Shown: positions 48,229 to 58,617, numbered from the stretch's first letter. The stretch is 64,000 nucleotides of DNA from Bacillota bacterium (GCA_029907475.1 JARYLU010000008.1:22245-86244), one strand, 5' to 3'. The notes: generated from the sequence alone by a model not told the origin. Made by a program: numbers and translations.

Positions 48229-48893
48229 ACCAGGATAAAGAACTGGCCCGGGATCCAGGCGGCACCCCGGCGGGTGAAGGCAGCGGGCCGCTCCGGAACG
48301 AACCGGAGCATCCCGCCGGGTCTCCCGAACCCGAGCAGGACGAATCAGAGCAAAATGAAGGGGATGCCCAGGTTGAACTTTCCCGGCAACTTGAGGTAAA
48401 ACAGCAGGAACTTGAGGAGATGTGGCAGCGCTACCTCCGCCTCGCGGCAGATTTTGAGAATTTCCGCCGCCGGTCGCAGCAGGAGATCGATGTAATCCGC
48501 CGGCGGGGCGCGGAGGACCTGATCCGGGAACTTCTACCGGTTGTTGATAATTTTGAACGCGCCCTCGTTTCGGCGCGGGCGCTTTTCCCCGAAAATGTCG
48601 TAACAGGAGTCGAAATGATTTACCGTCAACTCTGGACGGTTCTCAGCCAGGCGGGGCTGCAGGTTGTTGAAGCCGGGGGGCGGCCCTTTGATCCGGTTTA
48701 CCATGAGGCTTTCGAGCAGGTAGAGACAGATGAGTATCCCGATGGGACGGTTATTTCCGAAGTCCAGAAAGGCTATCTCCTGCGCGGAAAAGTGCTGCGT
48801 CCCGCTCTGGTAAAAGTTGCAAAAAATACTTCCACTCCAGAAAACCCACCTGTTGAGGATGCTACCAAAGAGGAGGATGATCGAGATGAGTAA
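48225..48893 (+). CDS. grpE: Nucleotide exchange factor GrpE
   Basis: 222 aa. An acidic, disordered N-terminus (~1-50), then a long coiled coil ([34 protein letters not shown]), then the beta-wing with [16 protein letters not shown]. Releases ADP from DnaK. TTG 48225 overlaps the chaperonin stop by 4 bp and follows AGAGGAGGGA. Confidence 0.94.
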   Translation: MNQDKELARDPGGTPAGEGSGPLRNEPEHPAGSPEPEQDESEQNEGDAQVELSRQLEVKQQELEEMWQRYLRLAADFENFRRRSQQEIDVIRRRGAEDLIRELLPVVDNFERALVSARALFPENVVTGVEMIYRQLWTVLSQAGLQVVEAGGRPFDPVYHEAFEQVETDEYPDGTVISEVQKGYLLRGKVLRPALVKVAKNTSTPENPPVEDATKEEDDRDE

Positions 48894-50736
48894 AGTTATC
48901 GGGATCGATTTAGGGACAACGAACTCGTGTGTGGCAATTATGGAAGGGGGGCAGGCGGTAGTAATTCCAAACGCGGAAGGTAACCGCATCACTCCTTCAG
49001 TGGTTGCATTCACGAAAAGCGGGGAGCGCCTGGTAGGTGAGCTTGCAAAAAGGCAGGCGATCACCAATCCCGATCGAACGATTCGCTCCATCAAACGAAA
49101 AATGGGAAGCGACTATAAGGTCAAAATAGATGACAGAGCGTATGCCCCCCAGGAAATTTCGGCAATGATCCTGCAAAAACTGAAAACAGATGCCGAATCT
49201 TATTTGGGTGAACCGGTCACCAGAGCGGTCATTACCGTCCCGGCTTATTTTACCGACAGCCAGCGGCAGGCGACCAAGGACGCGGGCCGGATTGCCGGTC
49301 TGGATGTGCTCCGGATCATCAACGAGCCGACGGCCGCGGCGCTGGCCTACGGATTGGATAAAGGGGAGGACCACACCATTCTCGTTTTCGATCTCGGAGG
49401 TGGAACCTTCGATGTCTCTATTCTCGAATTGGGGGATGGCGTCTTCGAGGTTAAAGCCACCAGCGGCAACAACTACCTGGGTGGGGATGACTTTGACGAG
49501 CGGATCATCGGCTACCTGGTAGGGGAATTTAAAAAGAGTACAGGAATCGATCTTTCGAAAGACCGGATGGCGATGCAGCGCCTGAAAGAGGCGGCTGAAA
49601 AAGCCAAGCACGAACTTTCGAGCGTCACCCAGACAACCATCAGCCTGCCGTTTATCACCGCGACCCAGGAAGGACCCCAGCACCTGGAGATGACTTTAAC
49701 GAGGGCAAAGTTAGAGGAACTGATCGAGGACCTGGTCGAAAAAACGGTGGGCCCCACAAAACAGGCGCTCTCTGATGCCGGTTTGGAGCCCAAAGATATC
49801 GATAAGGTGATCCTGGTGGGCGGTTCGACCCGGGTTCCCCTCGTGCAGGAGAAGATCCGGGGGCTCCTCGGCAAGGAGCCTCATAAAGGAATTAACCCTG
49901 ATGAGGTCGTGGCTCTTGGGGCAGCCATTCAGGCTGGAGTTCTGGCCGGGGAAGTAAAAGACATCGTGCTGCTCGATGTAACGCCGCTTTCGCTCGGGAT
50001 CGAAACACTGGGCGGCGTGTTTACGAAGATTATCGAGCGGAACACCACAATTCCCACTTCCAAGAGCCAGATTTTCACAACTGCCGCGGATTTTCAAACC
50101 AGCGTCGACATTCACGTACTCCAGGGCGAGCGGGCGATGGCTGCCGACAACAAGACACTGGGCCGCTTCCAGCTTGTTGGAATTCCCCCGGCGCCGCGCG
50201 GGGTACCCCAGATCGAAGTTAAATTTGACATAGACGTTAACGGGATTGTGCATGTTTCTGCGAAAGACATGGGGACCGGGAAGGAGCAGAAAATCACAAT
50301 CACGGCCTCGACTAATTTAAACGAGGACGAAATTCAGAAGATGGTTAAGGAAGCGGAAAAATACGCCGAGGAAGACAAGCAGCGGCGGGCTGCGGCGGAG
50401 ACCCGGAACCAGGCGGACAGCGTCATCTACCAGGCTGAGAAGACCCTGAAGGACCTGGGAGATAAGGTGAGTGCCGCCGAAACCCAGAAGGTCAATCAGG
50501 CCAGGGAGGAACTGCAAAAGGCATTGGACGGACAGGATCTGGAGGAAATTAAGCAAAAGACGGAAAACCTTACCAGGGTGCTCTACGATCTTACCTCGAG
50601 AGTCTACCAGCAAACAGGCGGTCAGCAGGCGCAAGCAGGAGCCGGAGGCGGGGGGAGCACTGGCGGTTCCGGTGAAACGGTTGATGCCGATTATAAGGTT
50701 GTTGACGATGACCAGTCCAGCACTCAGTCCCGCTAA
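48886..50736 (+). CDS. dnaK: Molecular chaperone DnaK
   Basis: A 616 aa Hsp70. ATPase domain with [27 protein letters not shown] and [11 protein letters not shown]; substrate domain with [16 protein letters not shown]; helical lid with a Gly/Gln-rich tail. ATG 48886 is chosen for the [14 protein letters not shown] start with GAGGAGG upstream; it overlaps grpE by 8 bp. Confidence 0.98.
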   Translation: MSKVIGIDLGTTNSCVAIMEGGQAVVIPNAEGNRITPSVVAFTKSGERLVGELAKRQAITNPDRTIRSIKRKMGSDYKVKIDDRAYAPQEISAMILQKLKTDAESYLGEPVTRAVITVPAYFTDSQRQATKDAGRIAGLDVLRIINEPTAAALAYGLDKGEDHTILVFDLGGGTFDVSILELGDGVFEVKATSGNNYLGGDDFDERIIGYLVGEFKKSTGIDLSKDRMAMQRLKEAAEKAKHELSSVTQTTISLPFITATQEGPQHLEMTLTRAKLEELIEDLVEKTVGPTKQALSDAGLEPKDIDKVILVGGSTRVPLVQEKIRGLLGKEPHKGINPDEVVALGAAIQAGVLAGEVKDIVLLDVTPLSLGIETLGGVFTKIIERNTTIPTSKSQIFTTAADFQTSVDIHVLQGERAMAADNKTLGRFQLVGIPPAPRGVPQIEVKFDIDVNGIVHVSAKDMGTGKEQKITITASTNLNEDEIQKMVKEAEKYAEEDKQRRAAAETRNQADSVIYQAEKTLKDLGDKVSAAETQKVNQAREELQKALDGQDLEEIKQKTENLTRVLYDLTSRVYQQTGGQQAQAGAGGGGSTGGSGETVDADYKVVDDDQSSTQSR

Positions 50737-50828
50737 ACAGCGCTGCTGTTGCGTACATCGGGATTTCAGCCTGAGTCTTGCGCCGGAGCGCGCTGTAACT
50801 TACTGAGTGCCGGAGGAAGGTGGGGCGA

Positions 50829-51959
50829 ATGGCGAAAAGGGATTATTACGAGGTGTTGGGCGTAAGCCGTGATGCCCCGGAGGCGGAGATCAAAAAGGCC
50901 TACCGGCGCCTTGCCCGCCAGTATCATCCCGATATGAACCCCGACCGCAAAGAAGAAGCGGCGGAAAAATTCAAAGAAATACACGAAGCTTACGAGGTCC
51001 TGAGCGACCCGGAAAAACGGGCGCGCTACGACCAATTTGGCCACGCCGGTACCGAGTTTACCGGTTTTGGGCCCGGGGCCGATTTTGGTTTTGGGGGCTT
51101 CGGCGACCTCTTCGACGTTTTGTTTAATAATTTTGGTGCTCCCTTTACCCAGCAGCGGCGGGGCCCCCGGCGGGGTGCCGACCTCCAGATGGAGGTGGAC
51201 CTGAGCTTTGAGGAAGCCGCCTTTGGAGCGGAGCGGGAAGTTAAAATTCACCGCTGGGAGGACTGCGATGCGTGTGGAGGTACAGGCGCTGCTGCGGGGA
51301 CGAAGCCCGTTACCTGCCCGACCTGCGGGGGAACGGGGCAGGTCCGGGTTACGCAGACGATTGCCTTCGGGCACTTTCAGACAGTTCGGACCTGCGACCG
51401 GTGCCACGGCGAGGGCCGGGTGATCGAGAAACCCTGCGGCACCTGCCAGGGGCAAGGGAAGGTCCGGCGTTTGCGGAAGGTGAAGATCACGGTTCCCGCC
51501 GGTGTCGATACCGGTTCTGTGCTTCGCCTCGCCGGAGAGGGAGACCTGGGGGCGCGCGGCGGCCCCCCGGGCGATCTCTTTGTCTCTATGCGCGTCCGTC
51601 CCCACAAGATTTTCCACCGTGAAGGGGACAACGTCGTCTGCGAAATCCCCATTTCCTTTGTCCAGGCGGCCCTGGGAGACGAGATCGAGATTCCCACTTT
51701 AGAGGGGAAGACCAATCTTAAAATTCCCGAAGGAACACAGCCGGGGGCTGTTTTTCACCTGCGGGGTAAAGGAATTCCCCATCTCAAGGGTTACGGCCGC
51801 GGGGATCAGGTGGTCAAGATTAACGTTATGATTCCAACCCGGCTTACGGACAGGCAAAAGGAACTCCTGCGCCAGTTCGCAGAGGCGACCGGCGCCGAAC
51901 AGTACCAGACGCGGGGGAAAGGTTTCTTTGGAAAAATGAAGGATGCCTTTATGGGATAG
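50829..51959 (+). CDS. dnaJ: Chaperone protein DnaJ
   Basis: 376 aa. J domain with HPD motif (QYHPDMNP), Gly/Phe region, four zinc-binding repeats [32 protein letters not shown], then the C-terminal substrate domains. Stimulates DnaK ATPase. ATG 50829 follows GGAAGGTGGGG. Confidence 0.97.
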   Translation: MAKRDYYEVLGVSRDAPEAEIKKAYRRLARQYHPDMNPDRKEEAAEKFKEIHEAYEVLSDPEKRARYDQFGHAGTEFTGFGPGADFGFGGFGDLFDVLFNNFGAPFTQQRRGPRRGADLQMEVDLSFEEAAFGAEREVKIHRWEDCDACGGTGAAAGTKPVTCPTCGGTGQVRVTQTIAFGHFQTVRTCDRCHGEGRVIEKPCGTCQGQGKVRRLRKVKITVPAGVDTGSVLRLAGEGDLGARGGPPGDLFVSMRVRPHKIFHREGDNVVCEIPISFVQAALGDEIEIPTLEGKTNLKIPEGTQPGAVFHLRGKGIPHLKGYGRGDQVVKINVMIPTRLTDRQKELLRQFAEATGAEQYQTRGKGFFGKMKDAFMG

Positions 51960-51974
51960 GAAGGTGTTTTTGCT

Positions 51975-52718
51975 GTGCACCGTTTTTTTCTCCCATCCGT
52001 CCCCCCCGGGCGCGAAGAGTTCCCCCTTCAACCCGGTGATGCAAAAAAGGCCTGCCGCGTCCTGAGACTCGGCCCGGGAGACGAAATTTGCCTTTGGGAT
52101 GGAGAGGGCAAGGAGTACCATGCCCGGATCACAAAGGTGGCGGGTTACCACGTTTATGTAAAAATCCTGAAAGAAAGGGAACCGGCCGTTGAGTCTCCCT
52201 TGCGAATCACCCTTGTTCAGGGAATCCCAAAAGGAGACAAAATCGAATTTATCATTCAAAAAGCGACAGAACTGGGGGCCTGGGGCGTTTGTCCTGTAAT
52301 TACGGAGCGCACTGTGGTTCAGGTCACGCCGGAGCGCAAAAACTCCCGCGTGAGGCGCTGGCAGGCAATTGCTGCAGAAGCAGCCCGCCAGTCCGGCCGT
52401 GTCCGTGCTCCGGGGGTTGCGGAGATCGCTACTTTCGAAGCGTTGTGCGAAGGTCTTGAACCGGGGGCATGCAAGCTGATCTTCAGGGAGGGAGAGGCGT
52501 ACGGGTTAAAGGAGTATCTCCGGAATACAGCGCCGTCCTCTCCCGTTTATTTGTTTATAGGGCCGGAGGGTGGCTTCAGCCCGCGTGAAGTCGAGGCGGT
52601 TTTAGCCCGCGGGGGCGTTGCTGTCAGCCTCGGCCGGCGGATATTACGCACCGAAACCGCAGGCCTGGTTAGTTTGAGTTTGCTCCAATATGAATGGGGT
52701 GATTTGGGCAGTGGGTGA
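51975..52718 (+). CDS. rsmE: 16S rRNA m3U1498 methyltransferase RsmE
   Basis: A 247 aa SPOUT-fold methyltransferase. LVQGIPKGDKIEFIIQKATELG, and the knot region FIGPEGGFSPREVEAV with LGRRILRTETAGL, are diagnostic. Follows dnaJ by 15 bp, the usual Firmicutes order dnaJ-(prmA)-rsmE-mtaB; prmA is absent here. Confidence 0.95.
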   Translation: MHRFFLPSVPPGREEFPLQPGDAKKACRVLRLGPGDEICLWDGEGKEYHARITKVAGYHVYVKILKEREPAVESPLRITLVQGIPKGDKIEFIIQKATELGAWGVCPVITERTVVQVTPERKNSRVRRWQAIAAEAARQSGRVRAPGVAEIATFEALCEGLEPGACKLIFREGEAYGLKEYLRNTAPSSPVYLFIGPEGGFSPREVEAVLARGGVAVSLGRRILRTETAGLVSLSLLQYEWGDLGSG

Positions 52719-54111
52719 AGAGGGGGGTTCGCAGGGCCGGAAAAAGGCTGCTTTTTATACCCTTGGCTGCAAGGTGAACCAGCAGGAAACTGCCGCGCTC
52801 CAGGAGCTTTTCCGGCAGCACGGCTACGAAATTGTTCCCTTCGGCAGTCCCGCTGATGTTTACATAATTAATACGTGTACAGTAACCCACCTTGCAGACC
52901 GGAAATCGCGCCAGATGATCCGCCGCGCCGCAGCTCAAAATGATCGAGCCGTTGTGGCCGTCGTCGGGTGTTATGCCCAGGTTGCCGCGGAGGAGGTGGC
53001 GTCCCTCGACGGTGTCGATGTCGTCGTGGGGACCCAGGACCGGGGCCGGCTTGTGGAGCTGGTTGAACGTGCCGCCCGGCGTAAGGAGGAAGGGGGGGAT
53101 GGTGCTCAAATTATCGCCGTCCGCCCCCTTGAGGAACCCGGTTTTGAGGAATTACCCCTTCCCTATACCCGCATCCGCACCCGCGCCTTTTTAAAGATCC
53201 AGGACGGGTGTGACCAGTGCTGCGCTTACTGCATCGTGCCCCGGGCGCGGGGCGGTATCCGGAGCCTCAAACCGGAACTCGTCCGGGAAAGGCTGGAACG
53301 CCTCCTGAAAGCGGGGTACCGGGAGGTCGTGCTTACCGGCGTCCATACCTCCGCTTACGGCAGGGACCTCCCCGGTCCCCACACTCTTGCCGGCTTGTTG
53401 AAAGAACTCGTACTGCTCCCAGGGGAGTTTCGCCTCCGCTTGAGCTCGGTGGAACCGGGAGAAGTTACGGAAGATCTGCTGGATGTTGTGGCCGGCTCCC
53501 CCCGGATCTGCCGCCACCTCCACATCCCCCTGCAGTCCGGGGATGATGAAATCCTGTGCTTGATGCGCCGCCCCTACACGACGGCCCAGTACAGGGAGCT
53601 ATTTCACCGGATCCAGGCGAAAATTCCCGGGGTTGCCGTCACTACAGATGTCATGGCAGGCTTTCCGGGCGAAACGGACCGCCACTTTGAAAACTCGTAT
53701 GAATTTATTTCTTCGCTTCCCTTTAGAGACCTTCATGTCTTTAAATATTCCCCCCGGCCCGGGACTCCGGCATCAAGAATGCCTGAACAGATCCCGCCTG
53801 AAGTGAAAGAGCTCCGGAGTAAAAGGCTCCGCGCTCTGGCCGGGGAAATGGCAGCAGCGTACGCGAAGCGCTTCGTGGGCGAGATGCTTACAGTTCTGGC
53901 GGAGCGCCGGGCGCGCCGGAGGAGGGATTGCTGGGAAGGCCTTTCGGATAACTACCTGCGGGTGGTGTTCCCGGCGCTCCCGGAAAAGCAGGAGCTGCGC
54001 GGGGCTTTCATCCGCGTCCGCATTCTCAACCGGGATGGTGATGCTTTATCCGGCGAGCCCGTTTTAGCGGCCCCGCGCTTCCCGGTTGAAGTTGATGCCG
54101 GCCGTTTCTAA
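52690..54111 (+). CDS. mtaB: tRNA t6A37 methylthiotransferase MtaB
   Basis: Adds a methylthio group to t6A37 in ANN-decoding tRNAs. The N-terminal UPF0004 domain has LGCKVNQQE and NTCTVTHLADRKSRQ (cluster cysteines), the radical SAM motif is CDQCCAYC and a TRAM domain ends the 473 aa. ATG 52690 lies inside rsmE; GTG 52711 with GGGGTGAT upstream may be the real start. Confidence 0.94.
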   Translation: MNGVIWAVGEEGGSQGRKKAAFYTLGCKVNQQETAALQELFRQHGYEIVPFGSPADVYIINTCTVTHLADRKSRQMIRRAAAQNDRAVVAVVGCYAQVAAEEVASLDGVDVVVGTQDRGRLVELVERAARRKEEGGDGAQIIAVRPLEEPGFEELPLPYTRIRTRAFLKIQDGCDQCCAYCIVPRARGGIRSLKPELVRERLERLLKAGYREVVLTGVHTSAYGRDLPGPHTLAGLLKELVLLPGEFRLRLSSVEPGEVTEDLLDVVAGSPRICRHLHIPLQSGDDEILCLMRRPYTTAQYRELFHRIQAKIPGVAVTTDVMAGFPGETDRHFENSYEFISSLPFRDLHVFKYSPRPGTPASRMPEQIPPEVKELRSKRLRALAGEMAAAYAKRFVGEMLTVLAERRARRRRDCWEGLSDNYLRVVFPALPEKQELRGAFIRVRILNRDGDALSGEPVLAAPRFPVEVDAGRF

Positions 54112-54190
54112 GCCGGCGCCGGAGCGGGAAAGATGGCCTGCTCCGGCGGGGCGTAGTTGCTCTTAAAAAAAGCGGAAAGGAGGTAAGCGT

Positions 54191-54535
54191 GTGGCAGACT
54201 GCATTTTCTGCAAGATCGCGGCAAAGGAAATCCACGCCCAGGTTGTTTACGAAGATGAGGATTTTCTTGCATTCCGCGATATCAACCCGGTAGCGCCGAC
54301 CCATGTCCTGCTGATTCCAAAAAAGCACTTCAGCTCTCTTTTGGATTTAAGCGCCGGAGATGCTGCCCTGGCGGGACGGATGCTGCTCCTGGCACCGCAG
54401 CTTGCACGGCAACTGGATCTGGCGCCAGGCGGATTCCGGGTTGTAATCAATACCGGGAAACTCGGCGGCCAGACCGTGGACCACCTGCATTTTCACCTGC
54501 TCGGCGGCCGCGCCCTTGAGTGGCCCCCCGGCTAA
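54191..54535 (+). CDS. hinT: HIT-family nucleotide hydrolase (HinT-like)
   Basis: A 114 aa histidine-triad protein hydrolysing purine phosphoramidates. CIFCKIAAKEI (zinc cysteines) and the triad HLHFHLLGGR are clear. GTG 54191 follows AGGAGGT. Confidence 0.94.
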   Translation: MADCIFCKIAAKEIHAQVVYEDEDFLAFRDINPVAPTHVLLIPKKHFSSLLDLSAGDAALAGRMLLLAPQLARQLDLAPGGFRVVINTGKLGGQTVDHLHFHLLGGRALEWPPG

Positions 54536-54730
54536 ACATCTTCCACGCCGTCCCGGCCTGGGCGCGGCGGCGGCAGGACTCCCCGGGCCGGATCTCCCCG
54601 GGAGTTGCGGAGACCTGTAGACCCGGCGATGGGAATGCGGCGGCCTGGAACCGGGGACGACGCGCTCCCCGGAAAAATATCCGCGCCGCTGTTTAGAGAA
54701 TAGACGCCGGTACGGAAAGGCAAGGTGTGC
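54536..54730. other. GC-rich gap
   Basis: 195 bp of GC-rich sequence without a supported gene, promoter or terminator. Confidence 0.4.
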
Positions 54731-55417
54731 ATGCGCGCGCAGTTGATGGAGATATACAACAGGCTTTATGAGCATTTCGGCCCCCGGCACTGGTGGCCTG
54801 CAGAGACCCCTTTTGAGGTGATTGTCGGGGCGATCTTGACACAGAATGTATCCTGGCGGAGCGCGGCGGCAGCCATCAAAAACCTCAAAGAAGCGAATCT
54901 CCTCTCTCTACAGGGGGTACTATCCTGTGACGAGGGTGAGCTGGCCGCACTGGTCCGGCCTGCAAGGTACCACTTCCAGAAGGCGAAGAAACTGCAAGCC
55001 TTCTGCCGGGTGGTGCAGGAGGAATGTGGCGGCGACCTGAAGGCTTTTCTGTCCCAGGACCTGGCCGCCCTGCGCCGCCGCCTCCTTGCGATCTACGGGA
55101 TCGGGCCGGAAACTGCGGACGCCATCATCCTTTACGCCGCGGAACAGCCCATCTTCGTCATCGACGCCTACACCCACCGGATCTTCAACCGGCTCGGTTT
55201 TTTCCCGGAGAAGATCTCCTACCAGGAGATGCAGCGCTTCTTCATGGAGCACCTCCCGGCCGAGGTTCCCCTTTACAATGAGTACCACGCCCAGCTCGAC
55301 GCCCTGGGGCATCACCTCTGCCTGAAGCGCAACCCCCGCTGCAGTCCCTGCCCCCTGAGCGATCTCTGCCCCATCCCCTCGGGAACCGCAGAAATCACAA
55401 GTAAAAATCCTCCTTAA
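54731..55417 (+). CDS. Endonuclease III-like HhH-GPD glycosylase
   Basis: A 228 aa base-excision glycosylase. HhH motif LLAIYGIGPETADAI, catalytic Asp in VIDAYTHRIFNR, and the [4Fe-4S] ligands C-x6-C-x2-C-x5-C at the C-terminus. The lysine of bifunctional Nth (GVGRKTA) is replaced by Glu, so this is probably a monofunctional glycosylase of the MagIII/alkyl-base type rather than Nth. ATG 54731 is used; GTG 54725 is also possible. Confidence 0.88.
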   Translation: MRAQLMEIYNRLYEHFGPRHWWPAETPFEVIVGAILTQNVSWRSAAAAIKNLKEANLLSLQGVLSCDEGELAALVRPARYHFQKAKKLQAFCRVVQEECGGDLKAFLSQDLAALRRRLLAIYGIGPETADAIILYAAEQPIFVIDAYTHRIFNRLGFFPEKISYQEMQRFFMEHLPAEVPLYNEYHAQLDALGHHLCLKRNPRCSPCPLSDLCPIPSGTAEITSKNPP

Positions 55418-55530
55418 AGATGTACTTGGCCAGGAGGCATCTCTTCGTGTAAAGCTTAAGGTATCCTTGACTTTCAGGGAGGGCCCGGTTACTGTTATGA
55501 TACCGGAAAAATTCAGGAAAGAGGGGTTCT

Positions 55531-55901
55531 CGTGTCTGGCAACATAAAAAAGATCGGGCTCTTTCTGGGGTTAACCTTCTTTCCAACATCCCGTCACCGG
55601 CGTGTTCATGATGACGCTCTGGACCTTACTTCTTTCCCCGATTTTCAGCTATCTCAGGCTCAAAGCCGGTTCTGTCGTCGCCGCCGCCATTGCCCACGGC
55701 ACGCTTAACGGCACCGCAGGGCTGGCGATCATGGTGATTAAAGGGGGCAGCGACCTGACTGTTGGAGTCAGCGGGCTGGCCGGCTTCATCGTCCTTGCGC
55801 TCGTGAACGCCAGTTTGTTTATCTACGACCGGACTTTAGCCAGAGAGCCTATAGCCGGGACAGCCTCCTTCTTGGCTACCGGCCGGAGGCAGAAAAGCTG
55901 A
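55531..55901 (+). pseudogene. CPBP intramembrane protease remnant
   Basis: GTG 55531 after GAGGGG opens a typical CPBP N-terminus (KKIGLFLGLTF) that breaks after ~18 residues. From ~55600 another frame gives the conserved C-terminal part (YLRLKAGSVVAAAIAHGTLN with the metal-site His). The two pieces are in different frames and the central EExxxR region is missing: an internally deleted gene. The 3' end overlaps the convergent acyltransferase. Confidence 0.7.
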
Positions 55902-57864
55902 AAGCGCTATTCGGCCGTATTGCACTGGCCACCAGGCCGGCATAGAACTGCGCTCCGACAGGGGCCAGATGGACCCCGTCCGGGTAGAAGTACGAATCAT
56001 GCCCCGCACTTGCCGCATACCAGTCGACCAGCGTGGTATGAGGGCGGGTCGCTGCCACTTGCGCCAGGGTAGTATTCACCACATCCTCCCAGGGGCGCGG
56101 CACCCGGGTATTCACCAATAACACCTGCTGAACACTTTCCAGTGAATCGAGTAAAGCTACCAGTTGTTCTTGCGTGAACGGCCCATTTGTCCCCAGCTGG
56201 ATGATGACACGATCCCCGAGCTTTCCTTTAGCTTTGAGTTGGTGCACCACTGCCTGGGCTTCAGTCAGTTGGCGACCGATTTTGAAATCGATGACGATGC
56301 CCGGGAGCAGCTTGCTCAAGTACGGGGCGGCGTCAGCCAGAACCGAGTCGCCGATGGCGGTGATACCGGATCCCGTTGTAATAGCCACGGGTTCCGGAGT
56401 ACCCGTGGATGTCCTGGAGCTGTCGGGCGCCTGGTCAAGTTCTTGATTTTGTTCCGGTGTAGCAGTGTCCGCCGTTGTCCCTGGACCCGGTTGAGAAATA
56501 GCGGAAGATCCGGCCGGGGTTTTTCTATCTTTGCCTGAGTTCCTGGATTCATTTGATTCCGGCTTGATGGGGCCGGAGGTCGCGGTGGACAGCTGTCCCT
56601 CAGAAGCGATATTGGTGGTGTTAGATACATAATTGGCGTTGGTTGTAGGAATAACTCCCGTTATTCCCAGGCAGAAAACGCTGAGGGCAAGCCCGGCAGT
56701 TGCCAGGGCAAGCCGGTTTCTGAGAGGCAGGGGAAACCGCCGACGACGTGCCCGCCAGGGAATCACCTCCCATAGCCTCCGCAGGGCACCATGGCGGATG
56801 GGCTCCTCGACAAAGCGCCAGGACAGGGCGGCGAGGAGGATGCTGGCCAGGAGTTGCAGAGCTACCCGCGCCACGCTTACCCCGCCTGTATTCACCACTG
56901 GACTGGTCAGCACAATGACAGGGTAGTGCCAGAGGTAGATCCCATAGGAGCGCACGCCCAGCCAGCGCAGAGGCTGCCCGCCCAGGATTTTGCCCAGGCG
57001 GCTTGCCGGGTGAGCGATGGCTGCTACCAGCACGGCAGTGGCCACTGAAAGAAGCAACAGCCCGCCGGGGTAAAGGATAGTTTCATACTGGTTGGTTTGC
57101 CAGATCATGACCAGCATGGTGAGCAGCCCTGCACATCCGGCCAGGTCAAGGCCGGGGCGGGCCCGGGGCGAGACTTTGGCGGACAGTTTTCCGCTCGGCC
57201 ATACCAGGGCGAGAGCGGCACCAATGAGCAGGGCAAAGGCGCGGGTATCGGTGCCGTAATATACCCGGCTGGGGTCGCTGCCAGGCTGGTAAAGGAGGGT
57301 CATGGCGAGCGCCGAGGCGGCTGCTCCGGCCAGGGTTAGCCCCAGCAACAGTCTCCGGCGCATTTGACGGCGCAATCCGAACCATAACAGCAACGGCCAA
57401 AACAGGTAAAATTGCCCCTCTACCGCCAATGACCATAGGTGGCCGAGGGGGGATGGGGGGCCGAATCTGGCAAAGTAGGACACGTTATGGTAAATGAACC
57501 ACCAGTTGCTGGCATACAGCACGGCTGCCAACACGTCGCCCCGGAGAGCTGCCAGGCGGGTGCGATCGAACAGGGTGACCCCACCCACCACCACTCCAAG
57601 CATGAGGAGCAGCGCCGGAAATAAACGCCGCCCGCGCCGCAACCAGAAGTTCTTGAGATTGATTTGCCTGTTGTCCTCCCACTCGGTGACCAACAGGTCG
57701 GTAATGAGGTAGCCGGACAAAACGAAAAACACACCGACACCGAGGAGCCCACCCGGGGCGAAGCCCGGGTTGAGGTGATAGATGATAACGGCAAGTACCG
57801 CCAGGGCCCGCAGCCCGTCCAGTCCGGCCATGTAGCGGCCGTTTCCTTTGACCGGTTCAGGCAT
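55876..57864 (-). CDS. Acyltransferase-3 / SGNH O-acetyltransferase (OatA-like)
   Basis: 662 aa. N-terminal acyltransferase-3 domain with ten or more membrane helices (LDGLRALAVLAVIIYHL, FFVLSGYLITDLL), a Ser/Thr/Pro-rich linker (~430-500) and an extracytoplasmic SGNH esterase-like domain with GDSVL, QLGTNG and DGVHL. This plan is that of peptidoglycan or surface-polysaccharide O-acetyltransferases such as OatA. The substrate is not certain. A structured leader lies upstream. Confidence 0.9.
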   Translation of the reverse strand: MPEPVKGNGRYMAGLDGLRALAVLAVIIYHLNPGFAPGGLLGVGVFFVLSGYLITDLLVTEWEDNRQINLKNFWLRRGRRLFPALLLMLGVVVGGVTLFDRTRLAALRGDVLAAVLYASNWWFIYHNVSYFARFGPPSPLGHLWSLAVEGQFYLFWPLLLWFGLRRQMRRRLLLGLTLAGAAASALAMTLLYQPGSDPSRVYYGTDTRAFALLIGAALALVWPSGKLSAKVSPRARPGLDLAGCAGLLTMLVMIWQTNQYETILYPGGLLLLSVATAVLVAAIAHPASRLGKILGGQPLRWLGVRSYGIYLWHYPVIVLTSPVVNTGGVSVARVALQLLASILLAALSWRFVEEPIRHGALRRLWEVIPWRARRRRFPLPLRNRLALATAGLALSVFCLGITGVIPTTNANYVSNTTNIASEGQLSTATSGPIKPESNESRNSGKDRKTPAGSSAISQPGPGTTADTATPEQNQELDQAPDSSRTSTGTPEPVAITTGSGITAIGDSVLADAAPYLSKLLPGIVIDFKIGRQLTEAQAVVHQLKAKGKLGDRVIIQLGTNGPFTQEQLVALLDSLESVQQVLLVNTRVPRPWEDVVNTTLAQVAATRPHTTLVDWYAASAGHDSYFYPDGVHLAPVGAQFYAGLVASAIRPNSAFSFSASGR

Positions 57865-57900
57865 CAGGATACCCCCCTTGCCACCGCTGCGCTGTTCCGC

Positions 57901-58010
57901 CCCAGTCCCGGGTGAACCGGCTGGCTTTCCCAGCCGGGATACCCCGGTAGATTAGGACTATCTGCCTCATGTTTCTCCTGCCACCCATTCCCGCGATTGT
58001 GTGACCGTGA
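57901..58010 (-). promoter_or_regulatory. Structured leader of the acyltransferase gene
   Basis: Upstream of the acyltransferase the transcript folds strongly: CCGGCTGG (57917-57924) pairs with CCAGCCGG (57930-57937) around a five-base loop, with outer CCCGGGT (57907-57913) facing ACCCCGG (57941-57947). I cannot match it to a known riboswitch class. It ends within 20 bp of the gene. Confidence 0.4.
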
Positions 58011-58139
58011 TTGCGACTTTTAGCGGTCGCCCAGTTCTTGCTGCCTACTTTAATTACGAAATCATTTCTGCAAATCTGACACCGTTCGGGAATTTTTTGG
58101 CAACTTGAGCCGTTCGACATTAAATTACAAAAAATACTA

Positions 58140-58171
58140 TTGACAACAAATCCTGGTGCTATATATATAAA
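58140..58171 (+). promoter_or_regulatory. Promoter of a possible short transcript
   Basis: TTGACA (58140-58145) followed after ~17-20 bp by ATATATATAAA (58161-58171), giving TATATA or TATAAA as -10. No gene with an RBS follows; a terminator lies 140 bp downstream. Confidence 0.6.
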
Positions 58172-58174
58172 GCA

Positions 58175-58332
58175 ATGGCCTTCTTACTATCAAAAACAGG
58201 GAATTTTTCTTTGCAACTTCCGGCAAGCTTACTTTGCAGTTCCTGAGGCAGGTGTTGCCATTTAAAAACCTCCTTGCAAGAATTTCTTAACAAAACCTTC
58301 AATCTTAAACCCCGGTTAACGGGGTTTTTTTT
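58175..58332 (+). ncRNA. Candidate small RNA between promoter and terminator
   Basis: The stretch from the promoter at 58140 to the terminator at 58332 would give an RNA of ~155 nt. It has only a 23-codon frame without RBS. It could be a small RNA or the remnant of a lost gene. On the opposite strand an excellent RBS (AAGGAGGT) precedes a ten-codon frame (MATPASGTAK), a possible leader peptide. Confidence 0.35.
58307..58332 (+). terminator. Intrinsic terminator
   Basis: AAACCCCG (58307-58314), loop GTTAA, CGGGGTTT (58320-58327), followed by further T residues to 58332. Confidence 0.85.
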
Positions 58333-58437
58333 GAAAAAAATTTTCAGTTCCGTGATCCAAAACCCTTTCTAAAAAGTCATATATAATAAAGGGATATTTG
58401 GAAGGCATTTCCTCAGAACAGAAGGGGGGTATCGAAA

Positions 58438-58617
58438 ATGATCTTAGGGATTTTTTGGAGCAGCCCATTACTGCCTGGTGATCCAGGAAATGTTCCGGCA
58501 AAAAGCCGTGGCACTTCTGGAATAAATCACTTTGCCGGATCAACAAAAAAGGAAGCTGATGATTCTTGTTCGAGAAAATCTTCAAAAAGCAGATATACTA
58601 TATTGCCGGATTCATAA
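58438..58617 (+). CDS. Small ORF (59 aa) preceding the sensor kinase
   Basis: Unrecognised. ATG 58438 is preceded by AGAAGGGGGG, an excellent RBS, and TATAAT lies at 58382-58387. It encodes MILGIFWSSPLLPGDPGN and then a polar Ser/Lys-rich part, and overlaps the kinase gene start by 52 bp in another frame. A short ORF overlapping a NarL-type kinase recalls peptide-pheromone loci such as comX-comP, but there is no sequence match. It could also be a non-functional leader. Confidence 0.35.
   Translation: MILGIFWSSPLLPGDPGNVPAKSRGTSGINHFAGSTKKEADDSCSRKSSKSRYTILPDS

Noticed and set aside
55876..57864. Many plus-strand frames opposite the acyltransferase
   Set aside because: High GC gives long antisense frames; none has RBS or family motifs.
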